Origin: Exaiptasia diaphana
Taxonomy: Eukaryota; Cnidaria; Anthozoa; Actiniaria; Aiptasiidae
Assembly (NCBI RefSeq): GCF_001417965.1
Contig: NW_018388203.1
Coordinates: forward strand, 446,580 to 510,579
Direction: 5' to 3'
DNA length: 64,000 nt
In this document: piece by piece, positions 12,301 through 25,900 of the stretch
Layout of the letters: the number at the start of each line of letters is the position of its first letter
Numbering within the stretch: position 1 is the first letter of the stretch
Translations under genes and position numbers: made by a program
Notes under the pieces: generated by a model
Told to the model about the DNA's origin: nothing
The model's input: only the letters and a program-made list of their open reading frames with translations
The model's database searches: none

Positions 12301-15300
12301 ATATCTAATGGAGCCTTCCTTGACATCATTGTCCTTAGCATATGCAAGGTTCATAACTCGAAGACATAACACTGATATGCAGGAATATTTCACCATTCAA
12401 TGTTTTACCTTATCTGCATGGGAGTCTTGTTAGACATCTACAATTGCAGAGAAAAGAAAAGAAAAACACACAGAATATGGAGCATTTCCATAAACTACAT
12501 GTGTAGGACGGTAACATGACTGCATTGCATTCTCTAGCTTGGTGTACCATCATCGGTCACAGATGAAGATATCAAGAAAGTTGCTTTATTCAGGAGCCGA
12601 GGACGTCTTCCAGTAAGGCAATATTCATTTAATCTGTTTGATAATGTCTCTTAGCATTGCTTTTTTTTGTTTTGGCTTGAAGGTGTTATCATGGCTCCAT
12701 CCAAACAATAATGCATCCATTACCAGGGCAAGTCAACCAACTGCTGGACTTCTAAACAAAACCAGAAACAAAGATGATGAAAAGTACTTTCAGGTAATCA
12801 GAGATGAAGATATTAGTGTGAACAGGAATAATTAGAGAGAAGATCTTTTGTATTAGCCAGATTTGATTCATTTTGTCTTGATTAATGAAAAGTCTTTAGA
12901 GAAGGATAGCAGAAGAATAAACTTAAGATAAACTAACTTTTATAATTATGTAACTGAAGGCAATATTAGATGCCAATCCTCAGTGTCACAAACTTCTTAT
13001 CATGGATGCACGTCCCAGAATTAATGCATTTGCTAATCAGGTAAGCTATTTCTTTTTGGTATCTCACTATATGCTGTATTTGTAAACAAAACAACTACCT
13101 AAGCTATCTAACAATATTGTTTCATACAATTGTTATGGTTTTGTTCAGGCTAAGGGTGGGGGATATGAAACAGAGGAAAACTATCAAAATACAGAAGTTA
13201 TTTTCTTGGACATTGCAAATATCCATGTTATGAGAGAAAGGTTAGTTTGTATTTGGTTTGTTAGCATTTCTGGCCTTGCACTTACTGAAGAAGTCTATAT
13301 TTTCAGTTTAAGAAAACTTAAAGATATCTGCTTTCCCACTATTGATGATGCACACTGGTTAACAAATCTAGAAAACACTCATTGGTTAGACTATATAAAG
13401 GTAATAATATTGTACAATATTACAACTTAGTCATTAGTGTATATGTACATGTAGGTCAATACCAAAAACAGAAATATATTCTATTCCAGACATGTCATTA
13501 CATTCCAGTCATGTCAATCATTTCCATATTGGTCACTTCCTTCATTCCCATTCCACTAGGATCATGCCATTAATCAAGACATTCAATACCATCCTCATTT
13601 TATTCAAAACTGATAAGGTTGTTGTTTTTTCTAATGGATAATTAATGAGATTTGTTCTGCTTATGTTCTTAAAATTCTGTTACTTCCAGTCTGTTGTATA
13701 AAAATGTTATTTTGTTGCATAGATAATCTTGGCAGGAGCTGTTCGTATTGCTGATGCTGTCGATAGGTGCAGAACTTCAGTAGTAGTACATTGTAGTGAT
13801 GGATGGGATAGAACATCACAAGTATGTCTTCATTGATGTGTATTCCCATAATTATAACTTAGTATCAGCTACTGTATGATAATTTGTTTATTGAAGTGAA
13901 TATCATGTAGTGAATATCATTCTAGTTAAGACAGAGAATCTTGGATGATTAGTTTCGTATTTCTTAAGTTGACAGCTCTTGCAATGCTACTCTTGGATCC
14001 ATACTACAGATCAATCACAGGTTTTGAGGTAGAGTGTTATTCCTTTTTATGAGAATTTCATTGATATGAAACAGATTCTTGCTGGACAATTTCTAATAAT
14101 GGTTTATAAACCCTGTATATTATCATCTGGTTTAGTCAGTAAAGACTAAACATTGAGAAAAAGATACCAACCATAATCCATGTTTCATCATACATTCTTT
14201 CTTTCAAACTTTTTAAAGACCTGTGTCCCTCCGTAATTCAAGTATATGCTAACCTAAGCATCAGGCCTTTTTGTCCCCTAGAGAACCTGATGTTCTGGTT
14301 AATCTGAAACAGTGTCAGTAATTGTTAGCCAAGTAACCAGATAATGGACTGGAGCTGGCTTGTGACTTTTTGCTCCACCTTTAGTTTTCTACAGAATGAG
14401 ACCTTGATTACAACAATATTTAATTCAGGTCTTTCTTCTTGCAAATAGGTACTTATCGAGAAAGAATGGCTATCATTTGGACACAAGTTCAGTCAGGTAT
14501 ATTTCAATCAATCAATCAATATAATTGAAAACTTCATTGACCTTCATTTTCTCAATAGCGTTATGGCCATGGGGACAAGAACTATGCTGATGACCAAAGG
14601 TCTCCAGTGTTTCTCCAGTTTATTGACTGTGTTTGGCAGGTCACTAGACAAGTGAGTTCAGTGTGGATTCCATCTCATTCTTGCACATTCTATTCTTTCA
14701 TTATGTTACTTTCCACTTATGTCTCTTCTCTTCTATTCATTCCCATTCAGTGTTCATGTAATAATTATGTTCATGCTCTTTTTGGTAGTTTCCCTGTGCA
14801 TTTGAATTCAATGAAACCTTTCTTATCACTGTATTGGACCATCTGTACAGGTACTGAGAGTATACTTGCTACCTAGTGTTGTGCGCTCTATGCTTCTTTT
14901 TTTAGCTGTTTTAATGAAATCATGCGTGCGTAGACTGTTTAGAAAGAAATGTTGTGTTAAACAAATAAATTCCGTTTTTAGTGCGTATGTACTCCAATAG
15001 GTACTCAGAAAATGTCAAAACAACTTGCTGTCGACTGACTGTCTTGTGTCATGTTAGTTTACTTTAAAATCATTTGTGTATCAGTGTTAAGAGAATTTCA
15101 CAGATACATGGAAAATGGAATCACTGAAAAGGGTATTTCTCAATAATTTTATCATAGAGGTTCAAGCAAACAAACATATTTAAACAAATTCAACAATATA
15201 ATTTCTATTCACAAGTCTCATTTTTAACTCATTAGTTGTATGTTTGGCACTTTCCTTCATAACTGTGAAGCACAAAGAGAGAAAGACGTAAGTATAACTA

Positions 15301-16642
15301 TTGTGTACTTTAGCTATAGTCGCACTGACCCAGATGTGATCTTTATTGCTCGCAAAAGGCAAAAAGGATTTTGTATATTTTTCTTCTCACATCCTGGTTT
15401 AATTGCAAACTGATACCAATTTCATAACTTTACTTGCAGGAATTAAAAGTCAAGACTAATTCGTTATGGTCATATATCAATTCCAATGTAAGATTTAGCA
15501 AACATCATATTCCCAATATAGTTAGCCTTATTAGTCTGCACAATAATCTCTTATACGATTTTCGACCTGTGTCATATGCAAGCTTATTGCCTTTATGGTA
15601 TACTATTGTGGGGTACAGTTTGTAGCGGCCTTATGTCCCACAGGGGATGAAGATGATTGATGATGATGATAATTGTGGGATTCTACCAGCTCACTCCTTA
15701 ACAGGTCAAGTGAAGCCCATAACAGCTATCCTCACCTTGTTTTCTAGACGGATGTACATACTTTAAGTTGTCAAAGGCTTCCTGACAGTTTTTTGCAGTT
15801 CTTCCAGTATTATTTTTCTTCCATTAGCTTGTTTCCTCAAAGTGTTCATTATTTTCAAATACTCATCCATCAGTCAGTCCTTTGTTCATTTTTTTAAGGC
15901 AACACTGATCCAGTTTGATGTATTTTCAGATCCTTGAGTTCAAAAACCCTTTGTATGCACCATATCTCCACCAGCATGTGAGTACAATACCGACCGTGTC
16001 ATCATGTACGGCAATAGAGTGACGCACTTAATCTGTGAAACTTATATAAATAATAATAAATTATGCTAATTCCTTTGTTTCCTATTGTTGCACTATTTGT
16101 TTCATGGTTTCAGGATATTTATAGATAATTTTTATTTCTGAAGCTAACAATGTATGGTGTCTCCAGGGCATTTACAATAGATTTTGATTTGATTACACTG
16201 CAGGTTTTATTTCCCGTTCCAAGCATGCGTAGACTTGAACTGTGGACTCACTATTACATCAGATGGAACCCACGAATGCAGGCCCAGGTACACCATGTGG
16301 GATAAGAAATTATAAGGGGTTGACATTAGCGCATGCTCTTAACACAATGCTTAGTATTTTTTGTCTTTTGTTTGTCTAATCCTGTTATTAGGAATCTGAG
16401 GAGCAAAGAAATAGGGAGTTGTATTTCCTATGTGAACAGGTAACCATGTCAGTGGGTTTTTGTTTCAATTATTGCTGGACCTTGATTGATTTCTTTGCTA
16501 TTTTCAGCTTCGTGGTAAATGTGACAAACTACAGCAAGAGATTGATTCTCGCATGACAGACTTGGAGGTTCCTTCTTCACCGGATGCTGTGTCTGTACAC
16601 AGCAGTAATTCAAACACACAGTGGACAGCCTCTGCCGTATAG
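9318..16642 (+). CDS. MTMR2: Myotubularin-related phosphatase (MTM1/MTMR1/MTMR2 group)
   Basis: Phosphoinositide 3-phosphatase acting on PI3P and PI(3,5)P2 on endosomal membranes. Twenty-four coding exons: 9318-9389, 9791-9848, 9921-10012, 10100-10210, 10914-10985, 11143-11172, 11404-11487, 11925-11999, 12538-12612, 12683-12793, 12960-13040, 13149-13240, 13307-13400, 13723-13821, 13969-14028, 14449-14496, 14559-14651, 14789-14850, 15236-15287, 15440-15487, 15930-15977, 16204-16287, 16392-16439, 16508-16642. They give 607 aa, close to human MTMR2. A PH-GRAM domain lies at about residues 44-155 ([16 protein letters not shown]). The catalytic loop HCSDGWDRT is intact, with Cys373 and Arg379 of CX5R, so an active enzyme is expected. 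A short C-terminal coiled coil is followed by a tail ending SAV, a possible PDZ ligand. The first coding intron appears to be GC-AG. The intron after 10210 holds a Penelope-type fragment and the one after 11999 a MITE. The single gene may be co-orthologous to MTM1, MTMR1 and MTMR2. Confidence 0.95.
10262..10740 (+). mobile_element. Penelope-like retroelement fragment (GIY-YIG endonuclease end)
   Basis: This lies inside the MTMR2 intron 10211-10913. An open stretch from about 10262 to 10626 encodes a Cys-rich knuckle (CETC ... CGQC) followed by VIYKIRC, then [16 protein letters not shown] and a C-terminal helical part. That is the arrangement of the GIY-YIG endonuclease domain at the end of Penelope-like elements. 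A stop follows at about 10624. Downstream, CTGATGA ... AAAACGTC (10694-10721) resembles the hammerhead motif carried by many of these elements. Reverse transcriptase is absent, as in typical 5'-truncated copies. The copy is in the same sense as the host gene. Confidence 0.65.
10694..10721 (+). ncRNA. Hammerhead-ribozyme-like motif of the Penelope fragment
   Basis: CTGATGA is followed by a possible 3-bp stem II (GCC/GGC), then AAAAC and GTC. This resembles the hammerhead core CUGAUGA - stem II - GAAAC, except that the first G of GAAA is A here, so activity is doubtful. Hammerheads are an established feature of Penelope-like elements, which supports the family call. Confidence 0.4.
12059..12405. 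mobile_element. MITE with long terminal inverted repeats (about 150-bp arms)
   Basis: The sequence from 12059 (GAAATATTCCTGCATTTCAG inside the left arm) returns in reverse complement up to 12405, with many small differences along about 150 bp. The unpaired centre is only about 50 bp. A TA dinucleotide flanks each end (12057-12058 and 12406-12407), suggesting Tc1/mariner-type mobilisation. It contains no gene and sits in the MTMR2 intron between exons ending 11999 and starting 12538. Confidence 0.6.
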
Positions 16643-18052
16643 AATATCAATTGTTAAATATAATTCCTGTAGGAATCATAAATGATCGTTTTAAAATTTC
16701 CACATTGTTGGATAAAATAACAATTCTGAACTTACTATTTCAACAGTCTCACAGATACTTATCTGCACAAGTGAAACTGACCCTATAGTACACACATGCT
16801 AGGGTATTAACTTTACGAGGGTCTGTAAGGGGACAGGCAGCCCGCCACTAAGAACGGCTGACTAGTCTATAAGTTACCTTTCATTCAGCGAAATTGGTAC
16901 ATTATATAAATTATTTTAGTGATTATGTATTATAATATTGTACGATTAAAGCATGGATGTGCAGAAAGATTATCATGTAAGAATAAAGAATTTGAGCCAT
17001 GTTATGTACGCTTACAACCATTAAAGCTATAGTGCCTGATTATATGAAACGAGAACAATCAAAGGAAATTATCCTTTTTAACCATGCCAGTCATGTTCAT
17101 ATATGAATCAGGCATTAAGTAGAGCACGTACGTTTACCAACATACCATCGCCGTAATTAGCCCCAAAACGTAGTTTTCCTAGTGTCTTCTGGTTTCGCCC
17201 TTGTCTCGCCCCATTTTGTCCCTCAACATAGAGGGTGGAATACAGGTACAGAATTTAGTTAGCAACTCAAGGTACGACGATTACAAACAGGTATCAAGCT
17301 GGCTGTAGATCAGTTGCAGCTCCTCATGACGTTCCTAGACAGCCCGCAAACTGGACTATGTTATAGTTTTCCTTTCTCTGGCAGCCTTGCCACCCATAAA
17401 GCGCACCGAGTGGAAGAAATAAGCATGAGAAAGATGGTCCAAGCCAAAAACGTGCATTCGCAGCATCTTATGGCATCTGGATGTAATGTTTAAAGTCCGA
17501 CAATGAGGACTGGACGGGATTTCAAGTCCGCGCAAATAGGGCACAATCAAGAAATGAAATAAAAGGAAATGAAATCAATCCGTATTGTGATGATCGTTGG
17601 CTCTCAAAAGAAAAACTCAGGGAAAAATTGAAAATCTTGAAATCTTCTTAGGACACTGTTTCTAGGAGTGCGTCCACCTCTATTGTAAACATAGATTCTG
17701 CAAGTTTGCAACGCTCCATTCTTTATCTTTATACTAAAAACATGTACAAGTGTTTTGTGATCGATGACAATTTATTGTAATAGACATAATTTAATAATTA
17801 TAATAAATATTATGCACGGATTGATCAGTAATGGAGATCAGTTGCCTTCGGTCTTAGCTGTAGGACATGCCTTGTTTTGACAATAAAAGATTTTTGGATG
17901 GATATCCATTGTGTTAATATTCACATAACGCATCTTATACTACATCAGATCATTCCCCTGTCTTTTTCACTTTTTGTGCATCGGCCTGGGATACCATACT
18001 TGACGGAACGTTTTGCTACTGCGAGATAATATCGTACACTGCTAAGGCAATA
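16643..18052. other. Intergenic region between MTMR2 and the Kelch gene, with both poly(A) signals
   Basis: The genes converge here. AATAAA at 16982-16987 is the likely MTMR2 poly(A) signal. On the minus strand, AATAAA (TTTATT at 17771-17776) is the likely signal for the Kelch gene. Between them is unique-looking sequence with moderately higher GC around 17150-17550 and no supported gene. A 64-codon minus frame at 17356-17550 has no domain. Confidence 0.5.
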
Positions 18053-21000
18053 CTATACTCCTTTAACCACAGCAACACCAGCCACAGCTTTACACATGCC
18101 CATGGGTCCAGTAACATTCCATTCGCCTAACTTAGGATTGAAGTATTCCACTGTATTCCGATAGGAAACTCCGTCATGACCACCTAATGCATATAACAAT
18201 CCAGCTACTACACTAACACCATGTCCACTGCGACATACACTCATTGGTGCTACAAATGCCCACCTGTCATCTCTCGGGTAATAACGCTCTACAAGTTAAT
18301 ATACAATACGGTTACACACCATATATTAGAAATTGTTTTGTACACCTTGATTGGCATCACCTTGATGCTGCTTTTCTTATATACTTTCTATACTTAAACA
18401 AAAATCAGCTTACCAGAGGTTTTAATACTATAGTATAGGTCATAGGGTTAATTCCCAGGGAAATATTTCAAAAAATCTTGACTTGCAAAATTTGCAATTT
18501 CAGTATTTTCCCAGCTATATGGAAACCAATGCTAGAAGGTTACCTGAAGTACTAAGGTTGGAGGTGCCATCATAACCACCAGTTGCATATAAGCGCCCAT
18601 GGAGAGTGGCCACCCCTACACCTCCTCTGCGTGCCCCCATAGAGGACACATAAGTCCATTCATTTCTCTCTGGATCATAACGCTCCACAGTTTTAAGATA
18701 ATTGACTCCATCATGTCCACCAACAGCATAAAGATATCCTGAGATAAAAAATAGCAAATTGAAAAATGAGAGCACATAAGTAAAACCTGTGCAAAGTGGG
18801 ATTTGAATGGGTTATGCTTATGTATGAAAATAAATTGAGGAAAGTTGCTTTCATGGTAGCTACAGCCTTCTCGTAATCCTTTTAGTATTCAAACTATATG
18901 CCCAAAAGAATATATTTAGCCTTTGCTTTCATCTTTAAATAAGTGTAACATGAAAATCATTGTGGGAATACTATTTTCTTGGACCATAAATCTTTCCATG
19001 AAAATGAATGGCAGTTGAAATAAATTAATGGACAGAGTGGAAATACTTTACCTTAAAAATGGATTGAACAGTAAATGCTACTTGACAGGTATATATAAAG
19101 TGTTTATCCATCTTGAAGATGGCTTAGCTAGCACTTACCAGGCTTATTTGTTAATGAAGGTAATCCCAAATCACTATCAGTTAAGACTCCCACAGCAACA
19201 TGTCGCCTTCTGTTCTTCATAGAGGCAGAATATTTCCATTGATCTGTCTTAGGGTCATAAACCTCGACAGAATCAAGAACATTACTGCCATCATAACCTC
19301 CTACAGCATATAACAAACCTCCTATAACACCTACAGCTACATAACGACGAGGATTGTTCATTGGAGCAACAAATTTCCATTGCTTTGTGGTGAGGTCAAA
19401 ACATTCAACACTAGAAAAGAACAAGCAAGCCATGCTAGTACACAGTCAAACATGTAACAAAAAAAAAGGAATCAATAATAATAATAATAATAATAATAAG
19501 TTAATAATAAGAGGGTAGCAGCTAATAATCATTTATTTCAATACTAGTTGTGTTTTAATTCTGTATTAGTTTTTCGTTTTTTCCTCCTCCCCCTTTTCTC
19601 TCTTTTTTCTTGTTTTTTACTATGCCTTCTACTAGGTAACTAGGCAATTATTTGATAAGATTGTTGTTGGTTTCAAAACAGTCAAAAAAAAGACAGCATC
19701 TTTGTGATATCTCCAGTCTGGATCCACTATGATCTTCTTCATTTAAGCTGCTTTCATGAACTGGCACTAAAACAGGAAGGCTTTGATTTAATCCCAAAAA
19801 TTTAGCTTTGCCTACAACTTCATTAATAATAAGTAATAAATAAAACTACATGTTAATTATTCATCACTTTCATCATTCAAATGTTTGCTCATGAGTAAAC
19901 AAAGCATTAATGATAATACACTAAAAACATAACATATTTCTCAAAATTAAATGATAAGAAATCTAATCAATCAAAGCCACTTTATCTTTGACATGCATTC
20001 ATTATTTACATGGAGCTCAATGTACTGAATATTATTCAAAGGGATATTTGACATAAAAAGCTTTCTCTCAAGTGCACTGTTAGCTTTTTACTTAAGGCTC
20101 CTTTATATATTAAGTATCTACTGTACTAGCTTAACTGCAAGTCTTTCTAAAGAAAGCTTTTATTGTTATTCTGCCAATTCAATGAATTAAACAACAAGAT
20201 TACATTTTAGTTGCATTTCCTGCATTAAAAGCATCCAGAAATAACATATATTTTCAAAAAAGAAAAAATATAAATTATTCAAAATTATAAAATGCAAAAA
20301 AAAATGTTAGGAGGCTAATCTAAACTTTGTTTAGCATTTTTCCCCTTCTATATCGTTCTTCATTCATAATCAAACCTTAAACAGTACATAACTGATTTTT
20401 AACATTTAAATGCAATAGAGAATAATAAATCTTGGCATGTTGATTGAATAAGTTGCAATAGCTTAAGGCCTTGTAATATTGTAGATAAACAAGGGAAACT
20501 GTAAGACTGCCTGTTAAGAATACAGCAGGAGCCTGAGTGCACTAGCTGTGTCTTGATGTGAAAGTAAGATGAGTTTAAATTTATTATACGAATGGTCTAT
20601 CCTCTGCTGTGTTTATCACAGTCTTACAAAAAACACTCAATCATATACAGCTACCAGGCAAAAGACCCCTTAGAGAGGTCTAGATATATCATCATCAAAA
20701 TATACTTAAAGTTCAGCTTGAAGCCTACAAATTAATATGAGAGAAAAATAGAAACAAAATAAAAAACAAAACAAAAAATGACCAAATGAACAGATGATTT
20801 TTTTAATGTAAATTGAATAACTAAATATTTATACCTATTCAAGTAAGAAGTTCCATCATGACCACCTACAGCATACAACTTATTGTCCAAGACACCAACA
20901 CCAACACCACTCCTTGAAACATTAGTAGGACTCATAAGTTTAACTTTATTACTATGAAAGTCATAACGTTCAACTGTCTTCACTGAATGACCAGTAGAAT

Positions 21001-21895
21001 CCATACCACATATACTGTACAACAGCCCAACAGTTGACCGTCTTGGATTTAGACTTTCTTCCATCTGCGTCCTGTCTGGAAGTATGTGGAAATTCTTAGC
21101 CTCATCAAGAAGATTTCTACAAGCTATATCCTGATGTATGAGTTCTTCTTTTTCCACTTGATCAACAAGAAAATGAGGTGACAACAGAGGAAGCCTTATC
21201 TTGCCCAGCAGTTCTGGTAGAAGTACTTTTCTACCTTCTAAATCATGTTTAACCCAAAATATCAAAGCATTATACACATCTTCTTCACATTCTACATTCA
21301 AATCTTCACTGGAAAGCAGTAGAGCTAGTTCATCTTTTGGTAGCAGCAAAAACTCCTCATTTTGAACTACATCATTGAAATGTTCACAGATGAATTTTTC
21401 AGAAGCTTTTCTCAAGTCTGGACATGAATGCACATCAGCAAAGGATCTTATTCCCAAACAGTTTGAAGGGTGGAGTTGACGTTGCAAAAAATCAGAGCAA
21501 GCTTGTTGTAGATTTGAAAGTTGGAAGAGGGAGCTGGCATACATCAAAGCCTGAACATTGTCAGTGTTTATGTCAAGTTTACCTGTATAAGCAAAATCAA
21601 TGAGGCTTTCTACTGCTTCACTGTCAACATCTTGGAGAGTTACCGTACGTTCAAAGCTTTCCACAAGTCCTCCAGTGAACATTGCTTGAAAGTACGAGCT
21701 AAACGATGCCAAAACCAAACGATGTGTGGAGATTTTTTTGGTCCCAACACAAATGACCACATCACAGAGCTGTTTTCTAGCTCTTAAGTCATCCATAACC
21801 ATCAATGCTTTTATCCCATGTTTAGTGCCAGCTTCGTACTTAAATACATCTTCATCTTTTCGGCAATTTTCGTGTAGAACTCTGTCGAAATCCAT
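18053..21895 (-). CDS. BTB-BACK-Kelch protein (KLHL family)
   Basis: Probable substrate adaptor of CUL3 ubiquitin ligases. Four exons on the minus strand: 21895-20835, 19410-19139, 18738-18544 and 18288-18053, phase-consistent, 587 aa. The BTB domain ([20 protein letters not shown]) spans residues 30-140. BACK follows ([17 protein letters not shown]) to about 250, then six Kelch blades with GGHDG/GGYDG motifs to the C-terminus. In the first blade the usual GG is replaced by SICGMD. The start is the ATG encoding MDFDRV; a longer in-frame reading would need a GTG. A linker of about 15 residues ([15 protein letters not shown]) interrupts the junction of exons 2 and 3, inside a blade that otherwise reads VAVGVL-YLYAVGG. 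By eye it is nearest the KLHL1/4/5, KLHL8 and KLHL20 groups; I cannot assign the subfamily. Confidence 0.92.
19472..19499. repeat. (AAT)n microsatellite
   Basis: About nine AAT/ATA trinucleotide repeats in the Kelch-gene intron upstream of the exon ending at 19410. Confidence 0.85.
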
Positions 21896-22915
21896 GCTTT
21901 GTGGCTCATTCACTTAGCTTTATTTTAATTGTAAAAACCTGCTTGTAAGCTGATTGATAAATTGNCTGGTAACACAAAAGCGTGAGGACGACTTAATGCT
22001 AAATCATCTATTTAGCTACTTATGCAAATCAAATAAATCACTTCTCGCGTCACTGTCACAGCAAATATATAAGCTTAACTAAATGTAGCAAGCGATATAG
22101 AGAAAGAACACTACCTACATCAAACTTGCCTTGGTTGTCTGGTATTGATGTGCTGCTAGGGACGTACTAGTGATCTCTATATCGTGAAAGTGCTTTTTGT
22201 TGCTATGTCAAACAAACTTGCGTTGATGAAGTGTAATTTATCTTGTGATCGTCAGTTCAAATGAATAAAGCACCTTCACATCTCTCCTGATCACCCGCCA
22301 CATATGTCCTTCGACAACACAGGAAGCCCAAGTGTTGGAAGACACACAAAAAAGACACACAGTTTCCCAGTTTCCAGTCGTTTCCAGTTTAGTTAATTAG
22401 TGGGAATTGAACAAAGACAAATGAGAAGAAGCGTATAAATTCGAGGGTGCCGAACATATAGTGGCAGTCAAATCGTCCGTTTTTGAAACAAAAAAAGAAT
22501 TATTGCTGAGAGTCCTTGGTAATAGCCCTTTTTATGTTTTGTCAATTTGCCAGGTTTGGGTGTCGGTATTACTTATTATTAATGATAAAAATATAATGGG
22601 AAAGGAAGGAAAGAAAGGAAACACACACAAAAATAATTTTTGGTTTTTAGTCATTCATTTCTTTGTTTATATAACTTCAGCCAAATTTTATATCGTTGGA
22701 CTTCCTGTCTTTTTAGTCACATGGTTGATTACCCTTCACCTGATTGGTTAACCTTTCAAAGCTTCGCTAGCAACCGAGTCAAGGACGAAATACAAAACAA
22801 CCAGATTAGAAACTGCGAAGTTTGGTGGAGCTTTCACAAGCAATTATGACAAAAACATAGTTTTAATCCGCTTTCAATGTAATGTTTATGAAATAAGGAT
22901 CATATCTGTTCGGAG
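21896..22915. promoter_or_regulatory. Divergent intergenic region, Kelch gene / VWA3B-like gene
   Basis: About 1 kb separates the two start codons. It should hold both promoters and 5' UTRs. It contains one unresolved base at 21965. Short frames here (for example 22461-22751) are low-complexity and hydrophobic, with no conserved domain, and are not called as genes. Confidence 0.45.
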
Positions 22916-25900
22916 ATGTATGAAAATTTTAGGCATGCACACGGCAGTGGCTCGGGATCTGGTAAGCTTAGAGTTTATTCTTTTTGAGGTGACCAATACC
23001 TTGGACTTCACCTCTGTCTAGTTACTAATTAATTCTTTGCTGAAGACAATTGTTGATTGTATTTGATATAATTACATGTTTTGTACTATATTTATATACA
23101 AATACTAGCACTGATCTACCTAGTTTCTTAGAATAGTATATGAAGTACTAGTGTCTTTGATTCAATGGAGATGACAGCCTTGCAGTCGAGATGTCACTAT
23201 CAGAGTTTATGACTTGTATTTACACAATTATCGAATCTTGCTTATGTTTGCTTAGCACAGTTTTTGTACCTCCGCTCGCGATAGTATAACTATGTACCGC
23301 AGCTGAAAGAGTGATCAATAGAATTTCTAGAGACATAGTTGATTGGGGTAATCAATTTTACATTCGTACCTACACCGTAAGACATTGCAAGGTGCAACCC
23401 AGAGTCCATACGTGAGAAGTTTAGGCGATTATGCCCAGTGGACCTGAGTTTGAATTCTTTTTGGCTACTACAAGATCATCAGGTCTCTTTCATGTTAGTT
23501 GATCCATGACTTTGATTTCCCTCTTACATGAAGGATGCTAAGAACCACCCACCCTCTTGCCATAATTGATACCATGCTTAAAAATGTACCCATCTATTTC
23601 TCTTTAGACTCATAGATTTTATGATATATTCACAAATACCATCTAGGACCTGTTGCCAATCATTTATCCAGGAAGAAGAATAGTTCCACCATGGTCAATG
23701 GTCAAAACTCAAAACCATCCACAATGCCTAGCAAGAGTGAGCGTCTCAATTCACCCAATACAAGTAAATGGGAGCCAGATGTCAGGATGATGATGTCAAC
23801 AAATCAATGGCTTAGGGTATACTGTGATTATTTTCTGAAACTATACAAAATTGTAGAGAGCGTAATGGTAACCTTAAGGTAATAATCTTAAATCAACCAG
23901 TTAATCTTTCTTTTTAAAAGGTTCATGGACTAAAAAAGCGCAAGCTAGACATGGCACAAATATTGCCATCAATTGGATTTAGACATTCAGATGGTAAGGT
24001 GTCTGTTACCTTTATATTTTTACAATTGTTTTTGATACAATATGCAATGTATTGTTTGTTTTTGTAACAGATTATGTCCAGCCACTGCAAAAGCCTGTCC
24101 GTGCAAGATATTGTAAAGGTCTTTTCACACAAGTACCCTATAGAAATGGATCTGTTTACAATGTAAGCTACTTTTATAATTGCCACTAAATCAAGTTTTC
24201 TTTTAACCTATTTTAACTGTTGATGTATAATAATATCATCCTCATTTGTTGTCTGGTTAACAGGTGATTGCAAGCAAAGAGAAGCTGCAAACAATAGAAG
24301 AACAGTTAAAACAAGTGATCAGTTTATATAAGAGAAGATTAGAATGGCTTACTACAGAAAGGTGTGAAATGATCAAATTTACATGTCTTGTAGGTCTGGA
24401 ATTCCAAATTTTAGTTCTTGACATGGTGATGTATGATACAATACAATGAAAAACAATTTTTGTTAATAATTTTTAGTCGTAGAGTGTTTGGAGTAATAGA
24501 AGAGAGATGTATCACCATTATCCTGGATATTGATGTAGCATCAGATACTCTATTCGACACCTTCCGACATGCACTTATACAAGTCATCAAGGAACAAGTT
24601 ATGTTTATTGCTAAGTTAAACCTTATTCGCTGTGCTGCTGATATGCAAGTTTGGCAGGATCATGCAGTTTGTGTAACACTTGACAGTATGGAAGATGCAC
24701 TGGACTGGATATGGAAGCTTAACAAAATAGTACCAAGAACTACTACATGTACCGTAGAGGCTGTCACTAAAGCTATTAATGACCAACATGTAAGATTACC
24801 TGCTTTACATCTTTATATTGATGACTTCATACATTAAAATTGTTCGAAATGTTAAAGGGTGTTTAATACTTATAGAAGCAAGGGGGGAAGAAAACAACAG
24901 CAAAGCACTAAATATTAAAGTGAAAATCTCTTTGATAAGATTAAGTCGAGATTAATGATTCAAATAAAATACTAGATACAGATGATTACTTGTGCACTGC
25001 CTTATATCAACGTTATACATTTGTTAGGTGGAGGCTGTTTACTTATTTACTGAGGGAGCCGCTTCTGATGGATCATCTGAGCTCCTCAAACGAAAGGTTA
25101 GTTCTGACAGCAATGACAAGTACTAGATCATTATAAATGATACCTATTATAATTGTACTTGTTTAGCTGCAGGGAAATCAAATACCTATCCATGTTGTTT
25201 CATTCAACTGCAACAGTCCATCCATGATCCAGTACTTCAAAGAAATTGTTAAAGACACCAGTGGAAGGTTAGCAAACAATAAATGTTTTTTAATTGAATC
25301 TGCAACAAACATTTACCAGTGATGATCACATTGATTTCAGATTCCATGCATTCTCCATCAGTGATGAGTATGACGACACACTGTCAACCATAAATGATGT
25401 TGATAGTGGTAATCGGAATGGGCGTGGCAGGGGTGATGGTATGCCATCTCTTAAACTAGGGATAGGTGTACGTGAGGATGTGATCACTCTCTGGCAAGAA
25501 CTAGATGAAGCAAGGAATGGCTTGGCTGAGATTCAAGCACTGCAGCTTGAACTATCTGACCCTAAGTCAACTCCAAGTATGCAGAAATTCTTTTAGTATA
25601 GTAATATTGCATGATTGATTGATTGGTTAAGTTATTGATGGGTTTATTGATTGATTGATTGGTTAATTTCATGTTAATCAGTATCTACAGTTCCACCACC
25701 AAAAGATAGCAGAAATGAGGTTACAAGACCAAAAGCAGGAAGTAAGAGCGAATTATACATGAGCTCAAAAGATTGGCTCAAGGTATGTTATACTCAGTTC
25801 CCTAATACTAGAGATTACTTTTGTTCATCATACATGTTTATCATATTCATAATAGCGCCATGGTCTCAAGAGTCGTAAGCTGGGGTTCTATGACTTGCTA

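Noticed and set aside
14880-14935. Acceptor plus SCFNE reading as the next MTMR2 exon
   Set aside because: It reaches a stop quickly; the exon 15236-15287 ([11 protein letters not shown]) matches the family and phase.
22461-22751. 96-codon plus frame with hydrophobic stretch in the Kelch/VWA3B intergenic region
   Set aside because: AT-rich, low complexity, no domain, overlaps the expected promoter; chance open frame.
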